Assembly: GCA_019843655.1 (NCBI GenBank)
Contig: JACDQD010000103.1
Location: 12,089,501 to 12,153,500, forward strand
Direction: 5' to 3'
Source: Lethocerus indicus
Taxonomy: Eukaryota > Arthropoda > Insecta > Hemiptera > Belostomatidae
Length of the DNA stretch: 64,000 nt
The notes beneath the pieces are model-generated. The model was not told the DNA's origin. It did no database searches and saw only the letters and a list, made by a program, of their open reading frames with translations. The stretch's first letter is position 1. Every line of letters begins with the position of its first letter. The position numbers and the translations under genes were made by a program. Of this stretch, positions 26,553 through 41,630 are shown in pieces.

Positions 26553-27385
26553 GTATATACATACAAGGGCGGCCCCAGATCGAGATAACTTTCTTGACAC
26601 ATAGACTGCCACATAGACCCCGCCGTCTACCCCTGAAACCAGCTAGAATCGTTCCCAGAACACGAAACAAGGGTGAAACCTATTCTGAGCCTATTTACCG
26701 GAATCAAATGTTTCAGAAAAAGCCAGCCAGGCGATATTTCCACAATCGCTTTTAGCGTGCGCCTCGTAGAGAAATCTTCAGACGCGTGTACGAATTGAAA
26801 TCTGTTTGTCAAGTTAGCTATCGGGACATGTTCCCGGAATCAGTTTCAGAAAAATATCTTCAGCAAAAGATGACTGTATATTTCAGTTTTGATTTTTCCA
26901 AACGCCTTCTCAAATATCATCTGAGGTTAGGCACATGCATTTTGCGTCTTTATCACCTCGACGCTTTAATTTCTTCAGAAGGTAATCTTCGATTAAAATT
27001 CGTCACTGGTCAACAAAAAAAACGGTAAGTTTCTTGTATGGGACCGGTGTTCCGATACCGTGGTGTAATTGGAATGTCACAAGTTGTTCCCTCAGATACG
27101 GCTGTCGCACGAAGGCCGGCCCCAATGTAGGTCGCCTCATAATAGCAACAGCTTACCGTATTATTTACCATATACAGTTGTTATGTACCGCGTAATATAA
27201 TGGCTCCTGTACAACAGAGCCGCCGGGAGGAGGCTAATAATAATTTTTGTTTTCGTTTTTACCTAGCACGGAAAACACCTAATAATCAGTTAGCGGCGTG
27301 AGAGGACACTCTAAACCACTAACTAAAAATAGCGGGTCTATTGTTGCATTAGTCACGGCTGGGCAATAATAATTAGGCGCCATTT

Positions 27386-27388
<3 letters not shown>
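26549..27388. other. No recognisable gene
   Basis: Frames of 60-87 codons overlap on both strands and are not recognised. The sequence between the AT and CT microsatellites is otherwise unremarkable. Confidence 0.5.
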
Positions 27389-27478
<90 letters not shown>

Positions 27479-27483
27479 TCTCT
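27389..27483. repeat. (CT)n microsatellite
   Basis: The CT tract is pure from 27389 to 27472, then has one A interruption (TCACTC) and ends near 27483. In the opposite orientation it is GA, like the tracts at 24.1 and 30.7 kb. Confidence 0.97.
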
Positions 27484-30034
27484 TCCTGTCTGTCCACAGA
27501 GGCCTTGGCCTTGGTAACCTAAATTGCTCCCAGAGTTACTATTGAAGTAACTTACAGTGTTAAAGCATTCGAACATAGTTTAGAAATCTTGTATTATTAT
27601 CTCATTTCGAGATAAAAATTAAGGACAATAAATATTAAACACTAGCCATCTAGGCAATCTTCTGCCAATTTGGTCACGTGAACGACAATAGAAGAAGTCC
27701 TGTCCACGATTTTATTGCATTTACGGAAATAAATCTTTAAAATTTTACCGATCGTTTACCACCCGTTTAAACGTTCAATTATTTATTTAAAACTATTTAA
27801 AACAATATTTGAAGGTTGCTCCATTTTCTTAGTATCTGAGGGACTTTCAAGGAATTGTCCTCAGAAAGATCCGTAAGGCGGTAGCCATTCTGACATTCGT
27901 TTTGCTCCACAGTTTTCGAGGTTCAGTACAATTAACGACCCATTGTTGGAACTGCAGTTATCGCACGTTTATTCTAATTAGCCGCCAGTTCGTCTTCGTC
28001 GTCGCTGTCTGCTGTACAAAAATATAAAAAATAAAAACCCGGGCGAACGTAATTATAGACGGCTCCGTGCGCCTGCATATATTACAGATACATTATTGCA
28101 CTGTAATTACTTCGTATAAATAGGATTTCGGGCATACGCTGAGTAATTTCAACTGTGAGTATAACTTAAATATTATGTTGGCCTGAAATCCTAAATTTAA
28201 TTGTCTTACATGAGACTTCCTTACTTGGATAACCAAACAGTTTTCTTTTGTTACTACAGCACTGAATGCTAAAATTCTATTTTATTCTACATATTTCCAT
28301 ATCTAATTATAAGAAAAAATTATGAAACCCATCACTCTGAACTTGAACAAATGCAATCCTTATTATTGAAATTCAATTTCGCTTATTAAATACGTTTTCC
28401 GAATTTCTATGATCATATTCAAGCCTGTAGTTAATATATAAAACAGACCACAATGTCTGAATAAACAGCGCCGACCGATATTGATGGATAAGATTAATGC
28501 ATATTTGATAATAATGGCCAAATTATCAACTGGCAATTTCTGTCGTTCGGTTGATTTCCATCGGTTAATTGAAATTTACGTATCCTGCGAATTGGAGTGC
28601 CCGGCAAACATTTGGACTGTTATTTATGGAAATAATCGGTCAGGTCTCAATTCGGCTGTATGTTCAGATTTTGAATAGAATATTGAATCGATTCCGCGTA
28701 TATTAAATATATGTTTGGTTAGATTTGTCAACACCAATCCATGTCCAAATTCCCAGTCGAGCACTTGGGTATGAGAAGGTCATTTAGTTTGTTCTCCCTT
28801 CTGGACGATATGTGTTAACGTTTTCCTATCAATACTGCCTGGCGACTGGTTCTTTATCCTCGCCTCTTTAAGGCCTCTGTTTTTTTCTCGCTAGAAAACC
28901 AAAGGGGCAGTTCGTTTGTCGTTTTTTTCGAATTCTTTTCTCTGTCAGTCGCAAAAAAAGTTTGTTTTTTTTCACATGGCTCAATGATCCCAGGCTCCTG
29001 CGTACGTTTACCATTCGGTACAAGTGTTCGTTCTTGAAGAGGAGCACGGGTGCCCTGTGTTAATGCCGCGCGTAGGATCACCACCGGGTCACGTACGCCT
29101 CCTACTTTGAGTCCTCCCGACGACGGGACTTAAAAAAAAACAAACGCAGAAAAGTCACGAACACAAAAAAGCGCCGCCGGTAAAGCCGCCTGCATGTGTA
29201 GAACCAACACAGGTGAGGCCCGTAGTGGAGCTTAAGCATTTTTAATTTGTATAATTTCCGCCCAAGACAGAACATTTCCTTTCTCTACACTAACAAAAAA
29301 TGGTTATAATCTAAATTTAATTATACATTAAATACAGATTTTGAGGGACTGATTAATTGTATTATTATATCCCTGTGATAAGTAATAGGTAGAACGCGAA
29401 TGAATGATTAGATGAAATTAAAAATACAACAAAAAATGATGTTGCGAAAGTATTAAATTATTATCGTTCACGACGAAAGCTATGTGACCGATAACCGTAT
29501 CACCTCCTTCGACCTAATCAGTCGTTTTTACTGATGAATTATTGAGTTTTTAAGACCGGGAGCAATATCTGAATTAAGTAGGTATATCTAAATTAAGATG
29601 GCTAAAAGATGGAAATTAATCAAATATGGTGGATTGACGGTATTGACGCGTTTATTAAAATATACGACGTAAATATTTTATGGGTATATTAGACTAGTGA
29701 TAATATTTATTTTATTTCCATTCAATTAGGTACCTAGCAATATGGTTGTCACTGTACATAATCCGAGCAGGGAAATTCTTTTGGGTGGACCATATTTAAA
29801 TTATTACTAAAAAATGTGGTTTGTTGGGTAAAAAGTAACTTGGGGTTTGGCCTTTAACCGGTGAGCATCGTCGATATATGCCGTCGGTTTTTCATCAGCC
29901 CAAGTCAACATGTGACATTGATTCCGTGCTAAGTCCGATATGGAAATTGTGAGGCCGGATGCATGAATCAAAGCCGCGGCCTTGGCTCAGCTGTAATCAG
30001 ACTTGGCTCATATGAGGCGAAGGTCACCGAAGGA
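27484..30034. other. No recognisable gene
   Basis: Mixed DNA with short frames. The 28970-29220 part is GC-richer and contains short inverted repeats such as AGTCCTCCCG...CGGGACT near 29112, but no recognisable coding or RNA signature. Confidence 0.5.
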
Positions 30035-30372
30035 TGACGGCAAGGGCAGTCGGGGAGTTATCTTCGGTTTGAAGCATGGGCATTCCCTATGAGGCTCTCT
30101 GGGCGTCACAGGGGTGGGAAGGGGGAGGGTACGTCATCAATGGCGTCACGAGGCATAAATGAATGACGTTCAAAAGGTTGTTACGTAGCTGTGGCACTTT
30201 CCAGGGAAGAAGGGAATTGTCAGTGCGCACAATCAGGGCAATTCGAAGGTCATACTGAAGGACTTCTCTGTTTGAAATGGGAGAGCTTGCATAGGCTTCG
30301 CAACACGAGACCTCTTTGGTCCAGAGACAGACTTGTCATTAAATGACGAGTAGCACATATTCATGCGTCATG
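30035..30372. promoter_or_regulatory. Cluster of seven TGACG/CGTCA cores
   Basis: Seven copies of TGACG or its complement CGTCA occur at about 30035, 30104, 30132, 30144, 30164, 30344 and 30366. About 0.7 would be expected in a random stretch of this length with equal base use. TGACG is the half-site of CREB/ATF-type factors. The four between 30104 and 30168 are the densest. Part of the cluster coincides with a degenerate repeat (30160-30372), so the sites may simply be repeat sequence. Confidence 0.3.
30160..30372 (+). repeat. Family C degenerate repeat, copy 2
   Basis: Pairs with 19129-19352. TGACGTTCAAAAGGTTGTTA begins at 30164, GGCAATTCGA is at 30237-30246 (73 bp later, the same spacing as in copy 1), then come a TCCAGAGA box near 30320 and TGACG at 30344-30348. 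Same orientation as copy 1. Confidence 0.35.
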
Positions 30373-30668
30373 TCATTGAATAACATTTAATGTATTTCTT
30401 AATAAATGCCAAAATCTCTTATTTGAACCATTTCAGTCATCAAGTAAGACATTTAACGGTTCGTTAATTTATAAGGTTAACTAAGATTTAAAATAATGCC
30501 CCTGGTACATTACTAAAAGCTTTAATATCGCCCTTTAATCAAAACATTTCAAGGCGACTTAATTTAAACTGAATTTATTGACAGATACAGAAGATATTTG
30601 GTATAATAAAAAATAATATTCTTTAAGAGAAACTTTCGTTAGTCGCTTAGAGATTTTGTGGACTGAAC

Positions 30669-33186
<2,518 letters not shown>

Positions 33187-33224
33187 TATATAAATATCCA
33201 CATATGAATATGCTAGATCAGTTT
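33187..33224 (+). promoter_or_regulatory. Core-promoter-like TATA box plus arthropod initiator
   Basis: TATATAAA at 33187-33194 is followed by TCAGTTT at 33218-33224. TCAGT is the common arthropod initiator. If its A (33220) is +1, the TATA box starts at -33, which is the usual spacing. No downstream promoter element was seen and no recognisable coding sequence follows, so this could be chance in AT-rich DNA or belong to a non-coding transcript. Confidence 0.25.
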
Positions 33225-33716
33225 CGGTCAGTAGAATTCTGTTAGTATTATTTATAGTGATGAATATAGTAGCATCTATGTTCTAGTACCTTCTAGTTAA
33301 TATAGTACTTTACTATTCCAATACAGTAGATATATATTTTCATACCTGTAGAATACGGTATTACATAAGAGTGTTTGTGGAACTGCAGCTAAGTGTCGGC
33401 TTTCCGAATTGCTGGCATATTAACTGATAAGAGTAATTACGCGCTAATTTTAAGTGGGGCATATGTTAACAGGCCTTTGGAGGCCTGGAGTATGTATATT
33501 CGTTTTCTTATTAATTTTGATACATTAATATCAGATTTATTAATAAAAGTTTGAGACGCGATTCAACTTAGAGCACCATATTTCTAATGTAGATCAGGAA
33601 TTGATATATATTTAATCTGTAAACCGTTTTTTACAACTTGTACAACTTGTTGCAGTAAATTAGGTAAATTGTTTGCAATCTTTTAATTTTTTTTTAGACT
33701 GGATCCTTCAGTTCCA
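33225..33716. other. No recognisable gene
   Basis: AT-rich sequence between the promoter-like signal and a minus-strand open segment; no supported feature. Confidence 0.5.
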
Positions 33717-33932
33717 TCAATCTTTGTTATAGTCCAAGTCATGTCCATCGTCGATAACTCTGTTTGCATGTGCCCACAAGGGCGTGTTATCGAAAACCCA
33801 TCCGTCAATATCGAAAATATGATCTATATCTGAACTGAAAGTAGTAAGCTCTCTGATTGTGTTACTCCGTGGATGGGGAGCATACTGTCTGTTACAACCA
33901 ACCGAGAAACATTTAATTTTTAATGCTACCTT
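33717..33932 (-). CDS. Possible exon or decayed coding fragment, unrecognised
   Basis: The minus strand is open for 71 codons between an upstream TGA (33933-33935) and a TGA at 33717-33719, with no in-frame ATG near its start. The translation is Asp-rich and looks less random than its neighbours (for example IFDIDGWVFDNTPLWAHANR). A plausible splice acceptor (pyrimidine-rich ...TTGGTTGTAACAG) lies inside it near 33893, but no clear donor was found at the other end. The DNTPLW stretch recalls the G-N-T-P-L-H of ankyrin repeats, but one partial match is not enough. A chance open frame of this length is expected in 64 kb. Confidence 0.15.
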   Translation of the reverse strand, partial: KVALKIKCFSVGCNRQYAPHPRSNTIRELTTFSSDIDHIFDIDGWVFDNTPLWAHANRVIDDGHDLDYNKD

Positions 33933-33935
33933 TCA

Positions 33936-34429
33936 AAAATTGCCAAATCGTGTACCCGCTATTTTACCATTGCCTTTACCCGTCCCGCTGTCCAAAATAT
34001 AGTTCAACTACGAGGGAACCGTTTTGAAACGAATTCAAACATTCAACATTCATTCGATGTTTCAAATTCGATATGCATAAGACTATTAATGCATTTATAG
34101 GCGGTAACGGTGCGAAATTACGATTCATAATTTCTTCTGTCTTTCTAAATCTTTCAGTACGTTTTATGGTGTTTAGGGTACAATACATTATGCCTAAATA
34201 TTTTTCACATGATATACACTAATTGGATAATATAATAGGTTGAATATAAAAGTACTGTGAAAACGTGAGAGGACGCTCCATTCTCCAATATATTGCACCA
34301 CTGTTCATACTACTGTATTGAATTTTGTTTCGGTCCCCTCTGCTCAAATTTAAGTATAACTAAGTGAAAGGGAATTCTGTTTCGTGATACGGCCAGAGAG
34401 CATAGAAAACAATTATGCCGACGGTGGCG
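33936..34429. other. No recognisable gene
   Basis: AT-rich; a 70-codon minus-strand frame (33976-34188) is open but unrecognised and not in frame with the segment below it. Confidence 0.45.
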
Positions 34430-34560
34430 GGCGGTGCCAGTTTGAGCTCATTAACCCTGCCGGCCTGCCCACGGCCTACTTAACTTCATCAGCGGCGGCA
34501 TCGGCGGCCATTAGTATTATTATTATTAGTGAGCCCAGCCAGTGATGATGATGATGTTCT
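34430..34560. repeat. GC-rich patch ending in short (ATT)n and (GAT)n tracts
   Basis: The patch contains several GGC/GCC clusters (GGTGGCGGGCGGTGCC; TCAGCGGCGGCATCGGCGG), then an ATT trinucleotide tract at about 34515-34529 and a GAT tract at about 34543-34556. It could be a small regulatory or exon-like island, but no reading frame stands out. Confidence 0.5.
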
Positions 34561-37500
34561 GCGGAGCAGGAAATATTTGTTAATTGACTTCCGGCCCGGA
34601 TCTGGCCCGCTGAAGGTGACGAGGAACCGTGGCCGGAACTCGAAAGTGAAGGTGTTTTATCAACTGGGAAATAAAAGAAAAACTATTGAAAAGCGTTACG
34701 GTTGGGTTGGGTAAAAAGTAGTGAAGCCGTGGTTCTAGTTTCCGCCTGTTGGTTCACAAGCGAGAATCGCAAGAATCCATTAGTTAATGGTATAATGATA
34801 TGTTACGTTATTCAAATTTAATCTTACCACTCGGTTTCATGGTTTTTATGATTTCGACAGAGCAAAATACAAATATCGGACAGATTCGGACGAGGTGAAC
34901 GCGAAACTCGAACTTTATATGAGAACAAGTATTAACAGTAACAACCCAGTGGCATTTATTTTAAATCTCATGATTTAAAATAAAAATAATGCTAATAATA
35001 CTAATATATTAGATCGTGTTTTAATTTAAAATTGTCCTAGCCATTCTCCCAGATATCACAATATCGAGTAATTTGTGTCTTCCTTTTTAGAACTATCCTC
35101 CATTAGTTTGTATTTCTCGGGACTCAGGGGTTGGATTCGTGCTCAGATTTTCTGGCTGTGAATAATAGCCTGAAGGTATGTATAAATACAGACGTAAGCA
35201 ATAATCATCCCCAGTAAAACCTCTCACCATCTCAAGTAACCTACGGATAGTGGTAAGGAAGATGCCAGAAGACAGAGAACCTTGACAAGAGACCTTGACA
35301 AGATGTCTTCTGAAATGGGACCATTCAGGATGTTTTGATTGAATGGAAAATGAGCCAGGGTCCTGAGTTGGGTTAGACGGTAGTGTCGAATATTTTATGT
35401 ATTGACTGTATCAAACAATACATACTAATATGTGCATACATATTTGTATGCACGAAGGTTATATTGTATTCTTGATACTATGATACAGTACATGTTGTAA
35501 CCTCGCTGCAAACATCATAATATTACATTATGAAATTGAAGCAGGTCCTACCTCGGAGCTTAAGCATATTCGAATTTCACGCTCGTAGCTCCGAACGTAG
35601 TATAAAAGCGTCTGTCGACCTCACGCCTTTTATATACGCTAGAAACCCCCCCCCCCCACCCCAAACTCTCTCTTTTTGTGAAAATCATGTCTTTCAAAAA
35701 GCATTATCCTCATTCGTCGACAGCCATCCAATGCCGGAAAAAGGAAACCGTTAGTTGGAGGTTTTCCTGAATTCTATAATTGTCTGGTTTTTCCCATTCT
35801 TAAAGAACGTGTGTCGAAACGGCCAATGAGAAACTTCGCCTAGGCCGAAGTCAGTTCATCCGGCGCCAATGAAGAGGAAGAAAACTCCTCAGTTTTCCTT
35901 AATTAAATGTAGCGAAAGATGGAAATGTGAAAACCCATTGAAGACAACAGAAGTTAATTAGAACCAACTCAGAACCCTTATTCCGCAAGGACGTAAAGAA
36001 TAGACTGGCGCCTTGTTCGAGCTAATACTAAAATTCATTGGAATACTTTTTATGTGCTTACCCCTTTCTTATAACTGTTCTTAAATAACAGTAATTATTA
36101 ATCCATTGTTTACCCAGGTTATTCGATGCTTTACAAACGTATAATACATCTTTTTCTGTTGAACTCATCTTACATTACTCAAGTTACACTAAAAATGTTT
36201 TCAGTAACAAAAAGAAAGTTAAACTATTTCGAAATTAAAAACTTTTCTCTAACCTTTAAGGGACTAAAATGATGGTGATCCATGAATTTCTCAAGTATAT
36301 TCAGATTTAATAACTAATAGTCTACTATAATCTTTCCTCAAATCATTGTTCAATGACAGACCAACAAAAAATATCAATGAATAATTGTGCATTTAATTTC
36401 CTTGTCTTGCAATAATGATGTAATGCAACTTAACGAATGAATAGGCAACTTTTCAATGCAGCATCGTCCTAGCTGGAGACCTGAAGTATTCAGACAAAAT
36501 TATATTTAAGTAATATAATTTTGAAACGAAAAACTGACAAAATATCTCCACAGTTACTTTCGATTACAGGGCAACACGAAGGCAGGCCTCTATAATTCCC
36601 ACATTCGTTCAATTCTGAAAATAAACAAATCCCACTTGCGATAAGCCTTCCTGTCAGCTGTCAGATGATTAGAGTAATTCTTCGTTTTCGGGATAATAAA
36701 TTAGATAGTAAAATTCTTGTCATCGTGGAAGTAATCCTAAGTGAGCAAACCCGAAAACAGAGAAGAATTATGTATATTTTTGAGATGAAGAGCTATAGGC
36801 TGAGGCTGATACTAGGAAGTAGACTAATTACAGTGAGATAGTTCGGGTGGTATCTCAGGAGAACAACTTCCGGTGGGTGATAAGCTCCAATTGGCCGTGG
36901 TTAGAACCGATAGAAAAAGGAGGATCACACAAAAACTGACAATGTGTTAAACTACAGCATTATTTCACAAACCGTATTTATTCAAACAAATGTTCAAGGT
37001 ATTATGAAAAGTTATGTCCAAGATAAATAATGGATTGATTAAAAAAAAGTGGAAAGTTAAGCTACAGTAGACCCGTGAATTATTAATTGTCTCAATACAC
37101 TTTTGAAATATTCAATACATTTATAGTAAAATGATAAGAAAACTATGTCTAAATTGTGAAATTGAAAGGCAATATAGTGTACCCCACTTCTTTGAAAGCA
37201 CGTTTTATTTCTAAATCAGCACTCTTTTCAGAATGGATGTTCCATCGATTTGCAGTTAATTTTTACCTTGAAATTGTAATTAATCCCCGATTAATTCCTG
37301 ATCTGCAGTACATATTATTTTTTTATTTATATCATTGCAGTATACACTGAGTTGTAATTAATGGACGAGGAATCGGAATCGAACACCGGATTCATATTCA
37401 TTAACATTTAAATGACCGCTGAAAAGAAAACGTTCGTGGGTTCTGCGCCCTTGAGTCTGTTGTGCTCGAATAAATAAACGACTTTTATTTATCCCAATAC

Positions 37501-39145
37501 GATTCCCGGCCGAAGCATTTTTTTTTTTCATACGTTTTAACATAAGTCCTTTTCCTAATGAAAAACTGAACAGCCTTCCTTCAGTAATTACGCCAATTCC
37601 CTTTGGCGCAGTCAAATGTCAGTTAAATATATTTATTACCCTTTAATACTCGATTGGGAGGCAAAACGTTTGGGGTAGGCTGTAGTGAGCGTTTGATTAT
37701 TTTTAATATCTAACGAACTTTGAGTATTACATTCATCAATAATTCCTTCCTCATTTGTTAACGCTGCGCAGGTGGTTCGCCACTTAATCTTCTACTTTCA
37801 TTTCCAACCTTCTCCTCGTATATGTGGTTGACAGAACAAATCTGATATCGTATTGTATTTAGTATGCTATGAAATTTTATCATAAGTATGAAAATTCATA
37901 TTAGATCAATGTAAATAATAATTCACTGTCGTTTTAAGGCGTTTTTAATTCTTTCTTCAGCCTAAAGAGGACGGAAGAATGCATCGTTGGAGGTGTTCCG
38001 ATTTTTTGGACACAATGTGGAGAAAATGTACTGGCTTATTAGTAATTTTTTGACCGCGTACCTATATCATTAAACAACATAACTGTTGGTTAAAATTAAA
38101 CAATATACCGAATTGAAATTTTCATGTTTCCCACCCACTGAAGTGGCTAATCGGCAGAAGTTAGACGCATTTCCTGGCTTGTTTTCGCCGTCCTCAGTAC
38201 CTCAATCTGGGTCTGCTGAGGCGTTTATTTACGGAATTCTAAGAATCGTTGATACCGGCGAATGGTAGGGGCCACGGGAGCGTGTTTTATCACCGCTGTA
38301 GAGAGAGCACAATTGGCGGATTATCGCACCACTTCAACGGAAGAATCGAACCGAGCGATCCTCGTCCAACTTGCCCAGACCGACGACGTTTCAACGTAGC
38401 CCTTCAAGAGTCGTCATAATTGGCCCAACGTTTAGCCGATAATATCTTCTAGTTCCGTTTTAATCTCGTCAACAATACTAATCGAACTGAGAAATATGGA
38501 AAAAGATGAAAAATGGCAAAATAAATGGACAGATTATTGCGTTGCCGTAGACCTCTTGCATATAGTTGAGTTATAGACACCTGTACCTCCCAAAGCTTCT
38601 CGCTTTGAAATATACTTAACTGGAGCATACAGAGTTTTGAAACCTTACAGAAATAACGCCGCGAGTCTGTTCCTATCCGACGTTCAGAACTCTCCTAATT
38701 GCGAGTACACGTTTTTTCAACGACTGGGGTAGCCCGGGATATCTTCCTGGACCGGAAAAACGGAGAGCTGATTGAAGCCAATTACAAGACCCGCAATTAG
38801 CCGGCCGATGATACGACGTAGGAAAAAAACAATTTGATAAATTTTTTTTATATATATTTCATGACTGCACGTTTTGTACCCCCTTTGGTTTGTGCCCGAT
38901 AGTTAAGTTATTAACGGAGTCTACTGAAAATGAAACCTTGAAATACGGTCGTACCGAAATTATCCGACCAATATATTCCTTACGGCTCTTATCCACTTTT
39001 TGCTTTCAACTATCTTGAATTGCTACAACTGTCTATAGAAACAATATGTGATATTATTGAAACAGGGGAATGGAATAAAAGAAAATAAAACCGCCGGTTT
39101 CTCCTTTCTTTCTAATTTCAATAAATAATTTAAGTTTGTATTTTG
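34561..39145. other. No recognisable gene; poly-C run and small hairpins
   Basis: No gene is supported. A run of 12 C plus CACCCC lies at 35646-35662. A tandem CTTGACAAGAGAC duplication at 35281-35301 sits between inverted arms CAGAAGACA (35266-35274) and TGTCTTCTG (35304-35312). A perfect 11-bp hairpin CAAAATTATAT/ATATAATTTTG lies at 36495-36505 and 36513-36523 with a 7-nt loop. Confidence 0.5.
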
Positions 39146-39295
39146 TCACTTTATTTTCAGGTATCTGGGCTCGCGGTTCGGACTAAAGGATGATTGCTGA
39201 AATTTGTTATATTTTAGAGTTTGATTTTTATTGAAATTATCCACTGAAGAGTTCATAGAGGCTGAACCCCACAGTTCAAGTCCATATCTCCATAT
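39146..39295 (-). pseudogene. Jockey-like reverse-transcriptase remnant (thumb region)
   Basis: On the minus strand, codons at 39295-39257 give IWRYGLELWGSAS, the conserved (I/V)W-x-YG-(I/L)-(E/Q)-LWG-SAS motif of Jockey-group reverse transcriptases. It is followed by VDNFNKNQTLKYNKFQQ, which corresponds to the family's NIxxFQNKxLRxI segment. Then PNREPRYLKI matches the usual PNR-x-(I/L)-H-x-DLKI ending. The order and spacing of all three blocks fit the family, so this is a real but decayed copy. Sequence upstream on the same strand no longer resembles the enzyme. It is on the opposite strand to the copy at 8.5 kb. Confidence 0.7.
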
Positions 39296-39650
39296 GTTAT
39301 ACGATATTCTATGACCTTCCGTTAACTCCGAACCATCTTGAATGAACCGAAACGGTCGTCGACTCCCGGTCGTCGCCTCTTGCTGCATCAGCTAGCTATT
39401 CAGGCGCGTACTGTATCGACTTGAATATCATTCATTTCCAGAGAAGTCGCCTCTCGCCTCTGGGAGCTGTCCCCCCACAGCTACCCAGTTGCGTTTCTCA
39501 CCGGTCAGATATCGTCGACTACGCAGCAAAGGAAAATTCATCGACGGTACAATTTGTGAGAAGGTGGTGAATAAACTACTTTGCATATAATTTGTTTTTG
39601 ACTAAATCTAATTATATATTTGGCTAATAAACTCGCAAATATATAAATAT
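39296..39650. other. No recognisable gene
   Basis: Sequence upstream (minus strand sense) of the Jockey remnant; it may include further unrecognisable parts of that element. Confidence 0.4.
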
Positions 39651-39846
39651 ATCGTAGATTTCGTGTGTTTCTGTCTCCTCTCGTTGGTTTGGTCTTTTGC
39701 TAGACTGCTTTCGGCTGCTCGCCATCTTCAGTAGCGGTGTAAGTCACTTTAGATGTTTTTTTGGGTATGCTCACTGCACTGTCACTGTCACTTGTACTGA
39801 AACCGGTCTACAGGTATCGCAGACCACACAACAGGTATTCTAAACT
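39651..39846 (+). repeat. Family A fold-back repeat, copy 3 (internally deleted)
   Basis: The left half (TCGTAGATTTCGTGTGTTTCTGTC... through CTGCTCGCCATCTTCAGTAGCGGTG) matches copy 2 closely. The centre keeps CACTGCACTGTCACTGTCACTTGT. The right half retains only GAAACCGGTCTA, then jumps to the conserved tail GCAGACCACACAACAGGTATTCTAAAC. It therefore lacks most of the right inverted arm but has both element ends. Same orientation as the other copies. Confidence 0.75.
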
Positions 39847-41603
39847 ACATAAATATATATTTATCTATAGAATTTTGATGAGTCATGAATGGAAATACAA
39901 TTATCACAGACATTATATCAATATTTCCTTATTATTAATAGTATCGTAAATCATACCTGAAAAAACTCCGTTGACTGGTAGTAATGTGGATGATATCAAG
40001 TGCATTTGTGCTGAAACAATTAAACGAACTTGTTAAACGAATTTTGTCATTCCTTTATCTTGAAAGTTAGCTCAAGACCGCAGAATAGAGTAAATATAAC
40101 TGCGGAATATGCATACAATCCGTTCGATTCTGAGTTTTCATTTTAATTAGAAGTCCTTATATTTCTTATCAAATTTACTTGATTAATTGAGAGTTAGAGG
40201 AATCTGTTACAGGTCCATGAGGACAAAATACCAATGAATTGTTGAAAAAAGGTTTACGTCATTTTTAATTCCTGGCTTTCAGTTATTCAGGCACTAAAGC
40301 ATCCCGCCGGGAGTGTCACAGCATCCAACAAAATGTCTACACTCGTTTATTTGCTCCCGGGCCAAACCTGTCTGCCTACATACACTGTCACACTGCACTG
40401 TTACTGACGCGCTCCTTTCGGACGTCAACATAATTTACCGTCGGAATTATACTGGCAGACGAAACCGGTTTGAAGGAATGAAGATTTGTGATGAATTAAA
40501 AAATAAAGCCGCTCATTCGGTCGAAGGCGTTCGCTGTAATACCCTCGACGGTATCCAACATCAGCACTGTTGTCCAGTCTAGTATCAGACGAGTTGTACA
40601 AAATCATTTTTCTCAAAGGCGCTGTTGCGACTCTTCAGAAGTTTAATGTTCATAAAATTTTATTATAGCAATACGTCCATCGTTAACAGTCGGCTAATTA
40701 GCTTTAGTCGGATAGGTTTTTTTTCTGAGTGCGGTTAGATGAGTCGTGTTCAAGTTGTAGGACGGCCCTAACATTGCGCGCTGTGGGAAAGTCACGCCTA
40801 TACTAAACTCTCTGGACTCCCCTTTCGGTCGTTAACAGTTTCTGAGCACGCTCAGGGCTCGTTTTACGATCGGAGCGAATTAGGCATCTAGGCCTAATGT
40901 GCACCCGCCCTACATACCCAACATCCCCGAGAACGTATTTCATCTCCGTCGCCCTTAAGGTAACACCCTAAAAAACGCATTACAGTGTTCAAAATAAGAG
41001 TAATATGGGCTACTAATTGGGCCGATATGTCTTGTGAACATCAAAGAAAAAACAGAAAAGAAGTGAGTTGTTAGAGTGCCTTGTACAATACTTGAAAATG
41101 ATGGGAGATGCTAGTTTTGTGACCAAAGGACTTCTGGTCCTAACACTTTAAATCTTAAAAAGCTAATCATTTGTACATAATTAGTTATGTGGGAGTTGAG
41201 GACTACTTGCCTAGTGGCCCTAGCGGTGTAACTTTAAACAGTCCCACAAGTACTAAGGTATTTACTTTGTACGAGCCTTTGGCCCCTTAGAAGGGCTTTT
41301 GCCCAGAAGGTAGCAGCCCACTAAGAATTCATAAGCCTATATGTGTGTGTTTGTATTCTAACTAATACGGTATAGAACACTCCAAACAGAATTTAATCAA
41401 AATTCTATTGCACTCCGTTAGTAATAACTTCCCGCACTACATTGTTACTCTGGGTATTTCGATTTGGAAGAGCGCTATTACTATTTCTCCCCAAATACTA
41501 AGCGCGAACTGAGTAATAAAATAAAGAATTTATTTATAGACGGATGTATACGCATACAGTATCAGAAGTGAAATTTATAAACGACAGAATCAATTTGAAA
41601 AAT
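39847..41603. other. No recognisable gene
   Basis: Mixed DNA with frames below 90 codons, none recognised. Confidence 0.5.
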
Positions 41604-41630
41604 ATATAGAGCCTCTTCGGGGCTCTATAT
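41604..41630. other. Stable hairpin with a UUCG tetraloop
   Basis: ATATAGAGCC (41604-41613) pairs perfectly with GGCTCTATAT (41621-41630). The 7-nt loop TCTTCGG contains C-UUCG-G, the exceptionally stable RNA tetraloop. Some outer A/T bases can extend the stem. Whether it is transcribed is unknown. Confidence 0.5.
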
